A DNA stretch of 51,049 nt, from assembly GCF_001545925.1 (NCBI RefSeq), contig NZ_LMVQ01000560.1, positions 1 to 51,049 on the forward strand, in the 5' to 3' direction. This document shows positions 16,185-27,516 of the stretch, piece by piece. This stretch comes from Mycobacterium sp. NAZ190054 (GTDB lineage Bacteria; Actinomycetota; Actinomycetes; Mycobacteriales; Mycobacteriaceae). Both the position numbers and the translations under genes were made by a program. Position 1 is the stretch's first letter. Every line of letters begins with the position of its first letter. Under the pieces are notes generated by a model that did no database searches, was not told the origin of the DNA, and saw nothing but the letters and a program-made list of their open reading frames with translations.

Positions 16185-16231
16185 AAACTCTGCTGCGCGC
16201 CACACGGCCGCGCAAACGGAGGAGGCACGGC

Positions 16232-16435
16232 ATGCGAGGAGCTCTCGGCGTCATTGTGCTCGTCTGGTTGTTGATCGGCGTCTTCGCCGCTTATCAGCGC
16301 GACTATTTCAGCGGTGGCGAAACCAATTGCGCCACAGCGGGAAGCATCGCGTTGACGGTGGTGGCGGGGCCGCTGAATTACGCGGGAGTAAATCCGAAGG
16401 TTACGGATTGCAACGTTCCGCAGCCCAGTCAGTAA
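16232..16435 (+). CDS. Small exported or membrane-anchored protein (67 residues)
   Basis: N-terminal hydrophobic segment LGVIVLVWLLIGVFAAYQR (uncleaved anchor or signal peptide), then a short exported part with two cysteines (ETNCATAGS and VTDCNVP) that could form a disulfide, and a second hydrophobic stretch IALTVVAGPLNYAGVNP. It resembles a conserved mycobacterial hypothetical family. GGAGGAGG lies 4-5 bases before ATG 16232. Local base composition is more AT-rich than flanking genes. Behind the SigF-type promoter and followed 47 bases later by another small membrane protein, so probably a stress or stationary-phase unit. Confidence 0.75.
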   Translation: MRGALGVIVLVWLLIGVFAAYQRDYFSGGETNCATAGSIALTVVAGPLNYAGVNPKVTDCNVPQPSQ

Positions 16436-16482
16436 TCGCTGGCTGGATAAAACTGAATTAGAACTGGAAGGGAAGAGTGACC

Positions 16483-16638
16483 ATGATCGTCCTCGGTGCG
16501 ATCCTGCTGATCCTGGGTCTGATTTTCGGTATCTCGATCCTCACCTACATCGGTGTGGTGCTGCTCGTGATCGGAGCCGTGTTCTGGGTGCTCGGGTCCG
16601 TCGGCCGACCCGTCGGAGGCAGGAAAGTCTGGTATTAG
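16483..16638 (+). CDS. DUF6131-like small hydrophobic protein (51 residues)
   Basis: Almost entirely hydrophobic: MIVLGAILLILGLIFGISIL then a second helix YIGVVLLVIGAVFWVLGSVG and a short basic tail ending RKVWY. Two-helix hairpin membrane protein of the DUF6131 kind common in mycobacteria. ATG 16483 is preferred over GTG 16477 because AAGGGAAG lies about 8 bases upstream. Function unknown. Same strand and probably the same SigF-driven transcript as the gene at 16232. The stop is only 4 bases from the convergent bkaR end. Confidence 0.75.
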   Translation: MIVLGAILLILGLIFGISILTYIGVVLLVIGAVFWVLGSVGRPVGGRKVWY

Positions 16639-16642
16639 CGCG

Positions 16643-17260
16643 TCACGCGCGTAATCCGGCCGAGGTCAGCGCCGCGACCGTCATCGCCTTGAGGACGGTC
16701 CGCGAACTGGCCTCGGCCGTTTTCGTCAGCCCGGGTTTGATGCCGTGCGGAGTCGAATTGAGCAGGCCGAACGCGGCATGTGCCATCAACCGGGCGTCGG
16801 CCTCGGTCAGAGCGGGCGTGCGCCGTTGCAGCACCTCGACCCAGATCTCGACGTACTGCCGCTGTTTGCGCCGGACCTGCCGCTTCGCCGCGGCGGGCAG
16901 ATTGCCGAGGTCGCGATCCTGGATGCGGATCAGATCCGGCTCGCCGAACGCGAAGTCCAGATGGAAGTCGATCAGGCTCGCCAGTGCGGTGTCGGCGTCG
17001 ACGGCCCGCGCGACCACCTCGGTGGCCCCGGCGAGCAACCGGGTGCTGATCCCGACCAGCAACTCGACCAGCAGCGCCTCCTTGTTGGGGAAGTGCCGGT
17101 AGATCGCGGGTCCGCTGACCCCCGCCGCGGCGCCGATGTCCTCGAGCCGGACCGCGAGGTAGCCGTGCTCGGCGATCAGCCGCTCGGCCGCGGCGACCAG
17201 TTGACTGCGGCGGTCGGACTTGGCGCGGCTGCGCGGCGAGGACGCCTCGGTGGCCGTCAT
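16643..17260 (-). CDS. bkaR: TetR-family repressor of the branched-chain keto-acid operon (BkaR)
   Basis: 205 residues with an N-terminal TetR DNA-binding domain (helix-turn-helix about 37-60: RLEDIGAAAGVSGPAIYRHF, then PNKEALLVEL) and an alpha-helical ligand domain. It is syntenic with Rv2506, described as BkaR, a TetR repressor of the adjacent branched-chain keto-acid operon. Divergent from accD1; the 92-bp gap has two inverted repeats, one overlapping its likely -10 (minus-strand TATGTT) and one its -35, so it probably represses itself. GGGAGG lies 8 bases before the ATG. The ligand is not deducible; pathway acyl-CoAs are the obvious guess. Confidence 0.88.
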   Translation of the reverse strand: MTATEASSPRSRAKSDRRSQLVAAAERLIAEHGYLAVRLEDIGAAAGVSGPAIYRHFPNKEALLVELLVGISTRLLAGATEVVARAVDADTALASLIDFHLDFAFGEPDLIRIQDRDLGNLPAAAKRQVRRKQRQYVEIWVEVLQRRTPALTEADARLMAHAAFGLLNSTPHGIKPGLTKTAEASSRTVLKAMTVAALTSAGLRA

Positions 17261-17294
17261 GACGTGAACCTCCCGCCGGTGCTGGACATCGTCA

Positions 17295-18903
<1,609 letters not shown>

Positions 18904-18908
18904 GCCCC

Positions 18909-20903
18909 ATGACCGACAACCTCTTCGACACCGTTCTGGTCGCCAACCGCGGCGAGATCGCGGTACGGGTGATCCGCACGTTGCGCGCCATGGGGATCCG
19001 CTCGGTGGCGGTGTTCAGCGACGCCGACGCCGGCGCCCGCCATGTCGCCGAGGCCGACGTGGCGGTGCGGATCGGACCCGCGCCGGCGAGACTGAGCTAC
19101 CTGTCGATCGAGGCGTTACTCGACGCCGTCGACCGCACCGGTGCGCAGGCGGTGCACCCCGGTTACGGATTCCTCTCGGAGAACGCACAATTCGCCGACG
19201 CGCTGAGCGCGGCCGGTGTCGCGTTCATCGGCCCGCCGGTGACCGCGATCCAGACCATGGGCGACAAGATCTCGGCGAAGGCCGCGGTCTCGGCGTTCGG
19301 TGTGCCCGTGGTTCCCGGGGTGTCCCGTCCGGGTCTCACCGACGACGACCTGATCGCCGGTGCGGCCGACGTGGGCTTCCCGGTACTGGTCAAACCGTCT
19401 GCCGGTGGCGGCGGCAAGGGCATGCGTGTGGTGCACGGGGCCGCCGAACTTCCTGCCGCGCTGGCCGGTGCGCGCCGCGAGGCGGCGTCAGCGTTCGGCG
19501 ACGACACGCTGTTCCTCGAGCGGTTCGTGCTCAACCCGCGGCACATCGAGGTGCAGGTGCTCGCCGACACCCACGGCAACGTCGTGCATCTCGGCGAGCG
19601 CGAGTGCAGCCTGCAGCGCCGCCACCAGAAGGTCATCGAGGAGGCCCCGTCGCCGCTGCTCGACCCGCAGACGCGGGCCCGGATCGGCGCGGCGGCCTGC
19701 GACACCGCGCGCAGCGTCGACTACACCGGCGCCGGCACGGTCGAGTTCATCGTGTCCGCCGACCGGCCCGACGAATTCTTCTTCATGGAGATGAACACCC
19801 GGCTGCAGGTCGAGCACCCGGTCACCGAGATGGTCACCGGTCTGGACCTGGTCGAGCTGCAGGTCCGTGTCGCCGCGGGGGAGAAGCTGCCGGTCGCCCA
19901 GGACGACATCCGCCTCGACGGCCACGCCGTCGAGGCCCGCGTCTACGCCGAGGACCCCGCGCGCGGCTTCCTGCCCACCGGCGGTGAGGTCATCGGGCTG
20001 CGCGAACCCGCCGGTCCGGGGGTGCGGGTGGACTCCGGGCTGGCCCGCGGCACCGTCGTCGGCAGCGATTACGACCCGATGCTGGCCAAAGTGATCACCC
20101 ATGCCGGCGATCGTGCCGGCGCGCTGCGTGCCCTCGACACGGCGCTGGCCGACACCGCGGTGCTGGGTTTGACCACCAACGTCGAGTTCCTGCGCTTCCT
20201 GCTCGCTGATGCCGACGTCATCGCCGGGGATCTCGACACCGGGCTGTTGGACCGGCGCCTGCCGGATTTCGCGTCGGCACCCACGTCCGACGAGGAGCTG
20301 ATCGCCGCCGCCGCCTATCGCTGGTTGCGGTCGTGGCCGGTGGCGCCGACGAGTCCGTGGGAGGTGCCCTCCGGGTGGCGGATCGCCGGGCGCGCTGCCA
20401 CGCCGGTGCGGCTGCGGGCGGGGGAGCGGACCGATCACGTGTGGCTGACCGGCATACCGAGCGACGCGACGGCGACGGTCGAAGGCGGCGAAAGCCGAAC
20501 CCTGAGCGCCGATTTGACCGATGACCGGCTGGCGGTGACCGTCGACGGGATGCGCACCGAGTACCTCGTCGCCGCGTCCGGTCATCAGGTGTGGCTGGCC
20601 GGCGCGGGACGGGTCACACTCGTCGAAGAGGTCAGGGAAGCCCCCGTGCGGCCGGACGACGCCCACAGCGGCGACGCCGAGCTCACCAGCCCGATGCCGG
20701 GCGCGGTGGTCGCCGTCGGCGTCGAGGACGGGGCCACGGTGTCGGCCGGGACCGTCGTCGTCACCGTCGAGGCGATGAAAATGGAACACGCGCTGTCCGC
20801 CCCTGTCGACGGGGTGGTCGACCTGCTGGTGGGCGCGGGCGAACAGGTGAAAGTGGGCCAGGTGCTGGCCCGGATAACGGCAATCGAGGAGCCGCAGTCA
20901 TGA
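18909..20903 (+). CDS. accA1: Acyl-CoA carboxylase alpha subunit (biotin carboxylase + BCCP)
   Basis: 664 residues. Biotin carboxylase domain about 8-450: [19 protein letters not shown]-grasp glycine loop [38 protein letters not shown] and [16 protein letters not shown] linker follows, then a C-terminal biotinyl domain with EAMKMEH, biotin on Lys624. It carboxylates its own biotin with ATP and bicarbonate for AccD1. ATG 18909 lies just after the accD1 stop (a GTG at 18900 overlaps it); coupled translation is likely. The stop overlaps the fadE19 start (ATGA). Confidence 0.95.
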   Translation: MTDNLFDTVLVANRGEIAVRVIRTLRAMGIRSVAVFSDADAGARHVAEADVAVRIGPAPARLSYLSIEALLDAVDRTGAQAVHPGYGFLSENAQFADALSAAGVAFIGPPVTAIQTMGDKISAKAAVSAFGVPVVPGVSRPGLTDDDLIAGAADVGFPVLVKPSAGGGGKGMRVVHGAAELPAALAGARREAASAFGDDTLFLERFVLNPRHIEVQVLADTHGNVVHLGERECSLQRRHQKVIEEAPSPLLDPQTRARIGAAACDTARSVDYTGAGTVEFIVSADRPDEFFFMEMNTRLQVEHPVTEMVTGLDLVELQVRVAAGEKLPVAQDDIRLDGHAVEARVYAEDPARGFLPTGGEVIGLREPAGPGVRVDSGLARGTVVGSDYDPMLAKVITHAGDRAGALRALDTALADTAVLGLTTNVEFLRFLLADADVIAGDLDTGLLDRRLPDFASAPTSDEELIAAAAYRWLRSWPVAPTSPWEVPSGWRIAGRAATPVRLRAGERTDHVWLTGIPSDATATVEGGESRTLSADLTDDRLAVTVDGMRTEYLVAASGHQVWLAGAGRVTLVEEVREAPVRPDDAHSGDAELTSPMPGAVVAVGVEDGATVSAGTVVVTVEAMKMEHALSAPVDGVVDLLVGAGEQVKVGQVLARITAIEEPQS

Positions 20904-22060
20904 GCAATAACCTGGCCACCGGGACACTTCCCGACCACTATGAGCAGCTGGCCAAGACCGTGCGGGACTTCGCGCAGAGCGTGGTGGCGCCGGTCGCGGC
21001 CAAACACGACCAGGAACATTCGTTCCCGTACGACGTGGTGTCGGGGATGGCCGAGATGGGGCTGTTCGGCCTGCCGTTCCCGGAGGAGTACGGCGGCATG
21101 GGCGGCGACTACTTCGCGCTGTGCCTGGCACTCGAGGAGCTCGGCAAGGTCGACCAGAGCGTCGCGATCACCCTGGAAGCCGGCGTGTCCCTCGGCGCGA
21201 TGCCGGTCTACCGGTTCGGCACCGATGCGCAGAAACAGGAATGGCTGCCGCTGCTGGCCAGCGGCAAGGCTCTCGGCGCGTTCGGTCTGACCGAAGCCGG
21301 TGGCGGCAGCGACGCCGGCGCGACGAAGACGACCGCCCGCCTCGACGACGGGCACTGGGTGATCAACGGGTCCAAGCAGTTCATCACCAACTCCGGCACC
21401 GACATCACCAAACTGGTGACCGTCACCGCGGTCACCGGCGACACGGACGGCCGCAAGGAGATCTCGTCGATCCTGGTGCCGGTGCCGACGCCCGGTTTCA
21501 CCGCCGAACCGGCGTACAACAAGGTCGGCTGGAACGCCTCGGACACCCACCCGCTCAGCTTCGACGACGTCCGCGTCCCCGAGGAGAACCTGTTGGGCGA
21601 GCGGGGCCGCGGTTACGCGAACTTCCTGCGGATCCTCGACGAGGGGCGCATCGCGATCGCGGCGCTGTCGGTCGGCGCCGCGCAGGGCTGTGTGGACGAG
21701 AGCGTCAAGTACGCCAAGGAGCGCCACGCGTTCGGCCGTGCGATCGGCGCCAATCAGGCCATCGCGTTCAAGATCGCGCGGATGGAGGCCAGGGCGCATA
21801 CCGCCCGCGCGGCCTACTACGACGCGGCGGCGCTGATGCTGGCCGGCAAGCCGTTCAAGAAGGCCGCCGCGGTGGCCAAGCTGGTCTCCAGCGAGGCGGC
21901 GATGGACAACGCCCGCGACGCCACGCAGATCTTCGGCGGCTACGGATTCATGAACGAGTATCCGGTCGCCCGGCACTACCGCGACAGCAAGATCCTCGAA
22001 ATCGGTGAGGGCACAACGGAAGTGCAGCTGATGCTGATCGGGCGGGAGCTGGGGCTGTGA
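20900..22060 (+). CDS. fadE19: Acyl-CoA dehydrogenase (FadE19, probable isovaleryl-CoA dehydrogenase)
   Basis: 386-residue FAD-dependent acyl-CoA dehydrogenase. Family signatures: [19 protein letters not shown] with [12 protein letters not shown] (signature 1 area) and [23 protein letters not shown] (signature 2); the [16 protein letters not shown] end is typical. Its place in the operon points to oxidation of isovaleryl-CoA to 3-methylcrotonyl-CoA, the step before AccA1/AccD1; other short branched acyl-CoAs are possible. The start ATG overlaps the accA1 stop by 4 bases, and the stop overlaps the next start, indicating translational coupling. Confidence 0.95.
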   Translation: MSNNLATGTLPDHYEQLAKTVRDFAQSVVAPVAAKHDQEHSFPYDVVSGMAEMGLFGLPFPEEYGGMGGDYFALCLALEELGKVDQSVAITLEAGVSLGAMPVYRFGTDAQKQEWLPLLASGKALGAFGLTEAGGGSDAGATKTTARLDDGHWVINGSKQFITNSGTDITKLVTVTAVTGDTDGRKEISSILVPVPTPGFTAEPAYNKVGWNASDTHPLSFDDVRVPEENLLGERGRGYANFLRILDEGRIAIAALSVGAAQGCVDESVKYAKERHAFGRAIGANQAIAFKIARMEARAHTARAAYYDAAALMLAGKPFKKAAAVAKLVSSEAAMDNARDATQIFGGYGFMNEYPVARHYRDSKILEIGEGTTEVQLMLIGRELGL

Positions 22061-22551
22061 GCGTCGACAGCGACAAGAAGATCGTCGTCCAGCGCGGGCT
22101 GTGGTTCGAGGAGTTCGAGACCGGGGTGCTCTATCAGCACCGCCCGGGGCGCACCATCACCGAAGCCGACAACGTCTTGTTCACTACGCTGACCATGAAC
22201 ACCCAGGCGCTGCACCTGGACGCCGCATTCTCGGATGCGTTGCCGCCGTTCAACCAGCGCCTGGTCAACTCGATGTTCACGCTGTCGACGCTGGTCGGGC
22301 TCTCGGTCGCGCAGCTCACCCAGGGCACCATCGTCGGCAATCTGGGCTTCGGCGAGGTCGCGTTCCCGAAGCCGCTGTTCCACGGTGACACGCTGTACGC
22401 CGAGACCGAGGTCCTCGACAAGCGGGAATCCAGAAGCCGCCCCGGTGAGGGCATCGTGACCTTCGCCCACACCGGGCGCAACCAGCACGGCGACATCGTG
22501 GCCACGGCGTCACGCAAGACGATGGTGCGCAAGCGCCCCGAAGGAGAGTGA
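22057..22551 (+). CDS. MaoC-like hot-dog hydratase (probable 3-methylglutaconyl/itaconyl-CoA hydratase)
   Basis: 164 residues, single MaoC hot-dog domain: RGLWFEEFETGVLYQHRPGR leads into TITEADNVLFTTLTMNTQALHLD, which carries the R-hydratase-type Asp/His region, followed by FNQRLVNSMFTL and FGEVAFPKPLFHGDTLYAE. It is syntenic with Rv2499c. In this operon it would hydrate 3-methylglutaconyl-CoA to HMG-CoA for the next enzyme, and possibly itaconyl-CoA to citramalyl-CoA. That is inference from position and the known Rv2498c chemistry. The GTG start overlaps the fadE19 stop. Confidence 0.9.
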   Translation: MSVDSDKKIVVQRGLWFEEFETGVLYQHRPGRTITEADNVLFTTLTMNTQALHLDAAFSDALPPFNQRLVNSMFTLSTLVGLSVAQLTQGTIVGNLGFGEVAFPKPLFHGDTLYAETEVLDKRESRSRPGEGIVTFAHTGRNQHGDIVATASRKTMVRKRPEGE

Positions 22552-22552
22552 C

Positions 22553-23368
22553 ATGCCGCTGGCAGTCGGTCCCGCATGGTTGTTCTGCCCGGCCGATCGG
22601 CCGGAGCGGTTCGAGAAAGCCGCGGCGGCAGCCGATGTGGTGATCCTGGACCTGGAGGACGGCGTCGCGGCCAAGGACCGCGATTCCGCGCGCGCCGCGC
22701 TCGTGGACACCCCACTGGATCCGGCGCGCACCGTGGTGCGGGTCAACCCCGCCGGCACCCCCGACCATGCACTGGACCTCGACGCGCTCGCACGCACGCC
22801 GTACACCACGGTGATGCTGGCCAAGACCGAGTCACCCGAGCAGGTCGCCGCGCTGGCGCCACGCGAGGTCGTCGTGCTCATCGAGACCCCGCGCGGCGCG
22901 CTCGACGTCGTCGAGCTGGCGCGGGTCGACAACGCCTACGCGTTGATGTGGGGCGCCGAAGATCTCTTCGCGGTGCTCGGCGGCACGGCCAACCGCTACC
23001 CCGACGGTTCGTACCGCGAGGTGGCCCGCCACGTGCGCTCCCAGACGCTGCTGGCCGCCAAGGCGTACGGCCGGCTGGCGCTGGACTCGGTGTTCCTCGA
23101 CATCAAGAACCTCGACGGGTTGCGTGCCGAGGTCGACGACGCCGTCGCGGTCGGGTTCGACGTCAAGGTCGCCATCCACCCGTCCCAGGTCGCGGTGATC
23201 CGCGCCGGGTACACGCCGACCGACGCGGAGGTCGACTGGGCGCGCCGGGTCCTCGACACGGCGCGAACACAGCGTGGGGTCTTCGCGTTCGAGGGCATAA
23301 TGGTGGATGCCCCAGTGCTACGGCGAGCGGAGCGCATCGTCGAGCTGGCGCCACACCCCGGCGCCTAG
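22553..23368 (+). CDS. citE: CitE-like beta-hydroxyacyl-CoA lyase (HMG-CoA / citramalyl-CoA)
   Basis: 271-residue HpcH/HpaI aldolase-superfamily lyase. Active-site features: ILDLEDGVAAKDR (Asp/Glu), VVRVNPAGT (Arg), VVLIETPRGALDV (catalytic Glu) and MWGAEDLFAVLGG (Mg-binding Asp). No citF or citD is nearby, so this is not citrate lyase. The orthologue Rv2498c is described as a bifunctional lyase acting on HMG-CoA and citramalyl-CoA in leucine and itaconate breakdown, consistent with this operon. Here it would release acetyl-CoA and acetoacetate. GAAGGAG lies about 7 bases before the ATG. A 99-bp gap precedes bkdA with no clear terminator. Confidence 0.92.
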   Translation: MPLAVGPAWLFCPADRPERFEKAAAAADVVILDLEDGVAAKDRDSARAALVDTPLDPARTVVRVNPAGTPDHALDLDALARTPYTTVMLAKTESPEQVAALAPREVVVLIETPRGALDVVELARVDNAYALMWGAEDLFAVLGGTANRYPDGSYREVARHVRSQTLLAAKAYGRLALDSVFLDIKNLDGLRAEVDDAVAVGFDVKVAIHPSQVAVIRAGYTPTDAEVDWARRVLDTARTQRGVFAFEGIMVDAPVLRRAERIVELAPHPGA

Positions 23369-23467
23369 CCGGCAACCCCACACCAGGGGTCCAGTTCCAC
23401 CGCCGCTGCCCTGAGCACCTCAGTCGTCTGACGGCGCGATCCGCCGCCAGTGACCCAAGGAGGCGGT

Positions 23468-24553
23468 ATGGCTGGATGGTCGGCGTTCGAGGAACTCGGC
23501 GAACCGATTCAACTGGTGGCGCCCGACGGCGCACCGACCACCGAAGCCCGATACCGACGAGACCTCCCACCCGAGACGCTGGCCTGGCTCTACGAGTCGA
23601 TGGTCGTGACCCGCGAACTCGACACCGAGTTCGTCAACCTGCAACGACAGGGCGAACTGGCGCTGTTCGCGTCGTGCCGCGGCCAGGAAGCGGCTCAGAT
23701 CGGCGCCGCGGCGTGCCTGCGCAAGACCGACTGGCTGTTCCCGCAGTACCGCGAACTGGGCGCGTTGCTGGTGCGGGGGATCGCGCCGGCCCAACTGGGG
23801 GCGCTGTGGCGGGGCCGATGGCACGGCGGGCTGGGGTTCACCGACAAGTGCGTGGCACCGGTGTCGATCCCGATCGGCACCCACGGGCTGCACGCCGTGG
23901 GCGCGGCGATGGCCGCGGAGCGGCTGGGCGAGGACTCGGTGACGGTGGCGTTCCTGGGTGACGGCGCGACCTCCGAGGGGGACGCCCACGAGGCGCTGAA
24001 CCTGGCCGCGGTGTTCGGTGTGGCCTGCGTGTTCTTCGTGCAGAACAACCAGTGGGCCATCTCGGTTCCGGTGGAGCGGCAGCAGGCCGGTCCGACGCTC
24101 GCACACCGGGCGGTCGGTTACGGCATGCCCGGGGTGCGGGTCGACGGCAACGACGTGCTGGCCTGCTACGCGGTGACGGAACAGGCAGCGGCCCGGGCCC
24201 GCGCCGGCGGCGGTCCGACCTTCATCGAGGCGGTGACCTACCGGATGGGCCCGCACACCACCTCCGACGACCCCACCAGGTACCGGTCGGCCGACGAGGT
24301 GGAGCGTTGGCGGGCAAAGGATCCGATCACCCGTTACCGCACCTATCTGCAGCGGTGCGGAGTCTGGACCCCACGCCTGGAGGAACGCGTCGCGCACCGC
24401 GCACAACGGCTGCGGGCCGGCCTGCGTGACGCGGTGATCCACGAACCCGACATCGACATCGGTGAGGTGTTCGACACCGTATACCACGACATCACCCCGG
24501 ACCTGGCGCGGCAACGCGACGAGTTGCTCGCCGAACTGGCCAAGGAGGCGTGA
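23468..24553 (+). CDS. bkdA: Branched-chain 2-oxoacid dehydrogenase E1 alpha subunit
   Basis: 361-residue thiamine-diphosphate E1 alpha chain. ThDP motif GDGATSEGDAHEALN at about 164-178 with the closing asparagines in FFVQNNQWAISV; phosphorylation-loop-like YRMGPHTTSDDPTRYR. With BkdB it decarboxylates the 2-oxoacids of Leu, Ile and Val and transfers the acyl group to the BkdC lipoyl arm. ATG 23468 has AAGGAGG 4 bases upstream; an in-frame GTG at 23450 is less likely. It is the first gene after the 99-bp gap, so a secondary promoter is possible. Confidence 0.95.
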   Translation: MAGWSAFEELGEPIQLVAPDGAPTTEARYRRDLPPETLAWLYESMVVTRELDTEFVNLQRQGELALFASCRGQEAAQIGAAACLRKTDWLFPQYRELGALLVRGIAPAQLGALWRGRWHGGLGFTDKCVAPVSIPIGTHGLHAVGAAMAAERLGEDSVTVAFLGDGATSEGDAHEALNLAAVFGVACVFFVQNNQWAISVPVERQQAGPTLAHRAVGYGMPGVRVDGNDVLACYAVTEQAAARARAGGGPTFIEAVTYRMGPHTTSDDPTRYRSADEVERWRAKDPITRYRTYLQRCGVWTPRLEERVAHRAQRLRAGLRDAVIHEPDIDIGEVFDTVYHDITPDLARQRDELLAELAKEA

Positions 24554-24554
24554 G

Positions 24555-25604
24555 ATGACCCAGCTCATCGAGCGGCCGTTCGGTTTCGACGACGAGGTCC
24601 CCGAACCGGTCCGAACGTCCGGCCCGGTGGCAGCGGCCGCCCCGATCTCGCTGGCGCAGGCGGTCAACCTCGCCCTGCGCGACGCCATGCGGGCCGACGA
24701 GCGCGTGCTGGTCTTCGGTGAGGACGTCGCCACCCTGGGCGGTGTCTTCCGCGTCACCGAGGGGCTGGCCGAGACCTTCGGCGACCAGCGGTGTTTCGAC
24801 ACCCCGCTGGCCGAGTCCGCGATCATCGGCATCGCGGTCGGGATGGCCGTGCGCGGGCTGGTCCCGGTACCCGAAATCCAGTTCGACGGGTTCGCCGCAC
24901 CGGCGTTCGACCAGATGGTCAGTCATCTGGCGAAATACCGGATGCGTACCCGCGGCGATATCGACATGCCGGTGACGGTGCGCATCCCGTCGTTCGGCGG
25001 CATCGGGGCGGTGGAACACCATTCGGAGTCGACGGAGACGTTCTGGCTGCACAGCGCGGGCCTGAAGGTGGTGACCCCGTCGACGCCGACCGACGCGTAC
25101 TGGCTGCTGAGGTACGCCATCGCGGGCCGGGATCCGGTGATCTTCCTGGAACCCAAGCGCCGGTACTGGTCCAAGGAAGTGGTGGACACCAAGAATCCCG
25201 CACCGCCCATCGGGCGGGCCGAGATCAGGCGCCGCGGCGACGACGTCACCGTCATCACCTACGGACCGCTGGTGGCCACGGCGCTCAACGCGGCCGAGAT
25301 CTCCTCTGCCGGAATGGAAGTCGTCGACCTGCGTTCGTTGAACCCACTGGACTTCGGCACCGTCGCGGCGTCGGTCCGCAAGACCGGCCGGGCGGTGGTG
25401 CTGCACGAGGGTTCGCGGACGCTGGGATTCGGCGCGGAACTGGCGGCACGGATCCAGGAGGAGTGCTTCTACGAGCTGGAGGCCCCGGTGTTGCGTGCCA
25501 CCGGATTCGACACGCCGTATCCACCGGCGCGGCTGGAGAAGCTGTGGCTGCCCGGCGTGGATCGTCTGCTCGACTGCGTCGAGAACGCGATGAGCCGGCC
25601 GTGA
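24555..25604 (+). CDS. bkdB: Branched-chain 2-oxoacid dehydrogenase E1 beta subunit
   Basis: 349-residue transketolase-like E1 beta chain: [59 protein letters not shown] and [14 protein letters not shown] (active-site His region), then a C-terminal transketolase domain ([31 protein letters not shown]). It forms the alpha2-beta2 E1 with BkdA. It starts one base after the bkdA stop with AAGGAGG upstream. The first 25 residues before ISLAQAVN are a longer-than-usual, unconserved extension. Confidence 0.95.
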   Translation: MTQLIERPFGFDDEVPEPVRTSGPVAAAAPISLAQAVNLALRDAMRADERVLVFGEDVATLGGVFRVTEGLAETFGDQRCFDTPLAESAIIGIAVGMAVRGLVPVPEIQFDGFAAPAFDQMVSHLAKYRMRTRGDIDMPVTVRIPSFGGIGAVEHHSESTETFWLHSAGLKVVTPSTPTDAYWLLRYAIAGRDPVIFLEPKRRYWSKEVVDTKNPAPPIGRAEIRRRGDDVTVITYGPLVATALNAAEISSAGMEVVDLRSLNPLDFGTVAASVRKTGRAVVLHEGSRTLGFGAELAARIQEECFYELEAPVLRATGFDTPYPPARLEKLWLPGVDRLLDCVENAMSRP

Positions 25605-26758
25605 GCACCGTGCAGGACTTCCTGGTCCCGGATCTCGGTGAGGGTCTGGAGGACGCGACGATCAGCGGCTGGAGCGTCGCGGTGGGGGACGAGGTCGAGC
25701 TGAACCAGACGCTGTGCACCGTCGAGACCAACAAGGCCGAAGTCGAGATCCCGAGCCCGTTCGCGGGCCGGATCACCGAACTCGGCGGTGCGGAAGGTCA
25801 GACGCTGCCCGTCGGGGCGGTGCTGGTGCGCATCCAGACCGACAGCGCGACACCGGGCCCGCGGAAAGCCCCGCCACGTAAAGCGGTGCTGGTCGGTTAC
25901 GGCGCCGACGACACCATGGACGGCAGCCGGCGACGGGCCAGGGCCCGGCCTCCGGTGCGCAAACTGGCCGCCGACCTCGACGTCGACCTGGCACAGGTCG
26001 ACGGCTCCGGGCCGGACGGCCTCGTGACGCGTGACGACGTGCTCGCCGCGGCGGAGGCACCGCGGGCGGGAAGTGTCGCGGTCGCCGGTGTCCGGCTGGA
26101 GATGGCCCGGCGGATGGCGTTGTCCCGCCGGGAGATCCCCGATGCGACGGCGTCGGTGGAGGTCGACGGCACCGAACTGCTGCGGCTGCGGGACCGGCTC
26201 CGGGCGGCCGGCGCGGACACGGTCACCCCGTTCGTGCTCGTGCTGCGTCTGCTGGTCGTCGCGCTGCACCGGCATCCGGAGCTGAACTCGACCTGGGTGG
26301 ACACCGTCGACGGTCCGCGCGTGCACCTCCATGAAGCGGTTCACCTCGGTGTCGGTGTCGCCGCGCCCCGCGGGCTGCTCGTGCCGGTGGTGACCGACGC
26401 GCAGAGCCGGACCACGCGGCAGCTCGCCGACGAGGTCGCGCGGTTGGTCGCCGGCGCCCGGGACGGCACGCTGAAACCCGTTGAGTTACAGGGGTCGACG
26501 TTCACGGTGTCGAATTTCGGGGCGCTCAGCCTCGACGACGGAGTGCCGGTCATCAACCATCCCGAGGCGGCGATCCTCGGCATGGGCGCTCTGAAGCCGC
26601 GCGCCGTGGTCGTCGACGGCGCCGTGGTCGCGCGCCCGACGATGAGGCTCACCTGCGCGTTCGACCATCGCGTCGCCGACGGTGCGCAGGTGGCGGCGTT
26701 CCTCGGCGGGTTGCGGACGATGATCGAGGCACCGGACCTGGCGTTGCTCGATCTGTGA
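25601..26758 (+). CDS. bkdC: Branched-chain 2-oxoacid dehydrogenase E2 (dihydrolipoyl acyltransferase)
   Basis: 385 residues, one lipoyl domain: [15 protein letters not shown], lipoyl Lys45 in [10 protein letters not shown]. An Arg/Pro-rich hinge (about 85-125) follows, then a peripheral-subunit-binding domain ([19 protein letters not shown]) and a catalytic domain ending with [15 protein letters not shown], with catalytic His356 and Asp360. It forms the core of the BCKDH complex and passes acyl groups to CoA. No lpd (E3) is in the operon, so E3 must be shared with other complexes. GTG 25601 overlaps the bkdB stop. The stop is 1 base from the convergent enoyl-CoA hydratase stop; no terminator is seen. 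Confidence 0.95.
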   Translation: MSTVQDFLVPDLGEGLEDATISGWSVAVGDEVELNQTLCTVETNKAEVEIPSPFAGRITELGGAEGQTLPVGAVLVRIQTDSATPGPRKAPPRKAVLVGYGADDTMDGSRRRARARPPVRKLAADLDVDLAQVDGSGPDGLVTRDDVLAAAEAPRAGSVAVAGVRLEMARRMALSRREIPDATASVEVDGTELLRLRDRLRAAGADTVTPFVLVLRLLVVALHRHPELNSTWVDTVDGPRVHLHEAVHLGVGVAAPRGLLVPVVTDAQSRTTRQLADEVARLVAGARDGTLKPVELQGSTFTVSNFGALSLDDGVPVINHPEAAILGMGALKPRAVVVDGAVVARPTMRLTCAFDHRVADGAQVAAFLGGLRTMIEAPDLALLDL

Positions 26759-26759
26759 G

Positions 26760-27512
26760 CTACTTGCGCCTGGCCGCGGCCAGGCGGGTCGCGAACTCGG
26801 GCGATTCGATCGAGCGGGCCTGCGGCACGATCTCGATGTCGACCGCGAGGCGGTGCTGATCGACGTCGACGGTGCCCGGGTTCGCGGTGGCCCGCATGGA
26901 GGCCTTGGTGGCCAGCACGACCTCGCGGGGCGCCGCGGCGGGGCCGGCGGCCAGTTCCCGCGCCGCGGCCACCGGGTCGTCGGCGACGTCGAGTACCAGG
27001 CCGTGGCGCACCGCGGCGCCGGCGTCGAACCGCATGCCGAACAGCAGTGCGGCGCGGGCGGCCTGCGGTCCGACGATGCGGTGCAACATCCAGGTCGCGC
27101 CGCCGCCGGGATGGATGCCGAGTTTCTGGAAGCGCGGGTCGAACATCGCGGCCGGCCCGGCGATCCGGACGTCGGCGGCCAGCGCCAGGTTGAGCCCGGC
27201 GCCGACGGCGGGACCATTGACCGCGGCGATGGTCGGCAGCGCGCAGTCCGCCACGGCCAGGAAGCCGTCGTAGATCGCCCGCAGGCCGTCCTCGGTCGCC
27301 GCGCCGAGGGCCGTCAGGTTGGCACCGGCGCAGAACGCCTTCCCGGCGCCGGTCACGATCACCGCGTGCACGTCGGGGTCGGCCTCGGCGGCCGCGACGG
27401 CCGCGCGCAGCTCCGCGGAGATCTCCGCGGTGACCGCGTTGCGGCGGTCGGGGTCGTTGATGGTGATCAGCGCGACGCGGTCCTCGACCTGCGTCAGTAC
27501 GAGTTCGGACAC
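26760..27512 (-). CDS. Enoyl-CoA hydratase/isomerase family protein
   Basis: 250-residue crotonase-fold protein: [26 protein letters not shown] and the oxyanion-hole [24 protein letters not shown]. In the usual hydratase Glu positions (GxGxxxEL) it reads [14 protein letters not shown] followed by [16 protein letters not shown], so one catalytic Glu is replaced by Pro/Gly. It may be a non-hydratase crotonase or specialised isomerase. It resembles EchA14-type proteins but I do not assign the symbol. It begins 4 bases after the upstream acyl-ACP thioesterase gene, so they form an operon. TAGGCT sits 6 bases before its GTG, inside the end of the upstream gene. Confidence 0.88.
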   Translation of the reverse strand: MSELVLTQVEDRVALITINDPDRRNAVTAEISAELRAAVAAAEADPDVHAVIVTGAGKAFCAGANLTALGAATEDGLRAIYDGFLAVADCALPTIAAVNGPAVGAGLNLALAADVRIAGPAAMFDPRFQKLGIHPGGGATWMLHRIVGPQAARAALLFGMRFDAGAAVRHGLVLDVADDPVAAARELAAGPAAAPREVVLATKASMRATANPGTVDVDQHRLAVDIEIVPQARSIESPEFATRLAAARRK

Positions 27513-27516
27513 CCGG

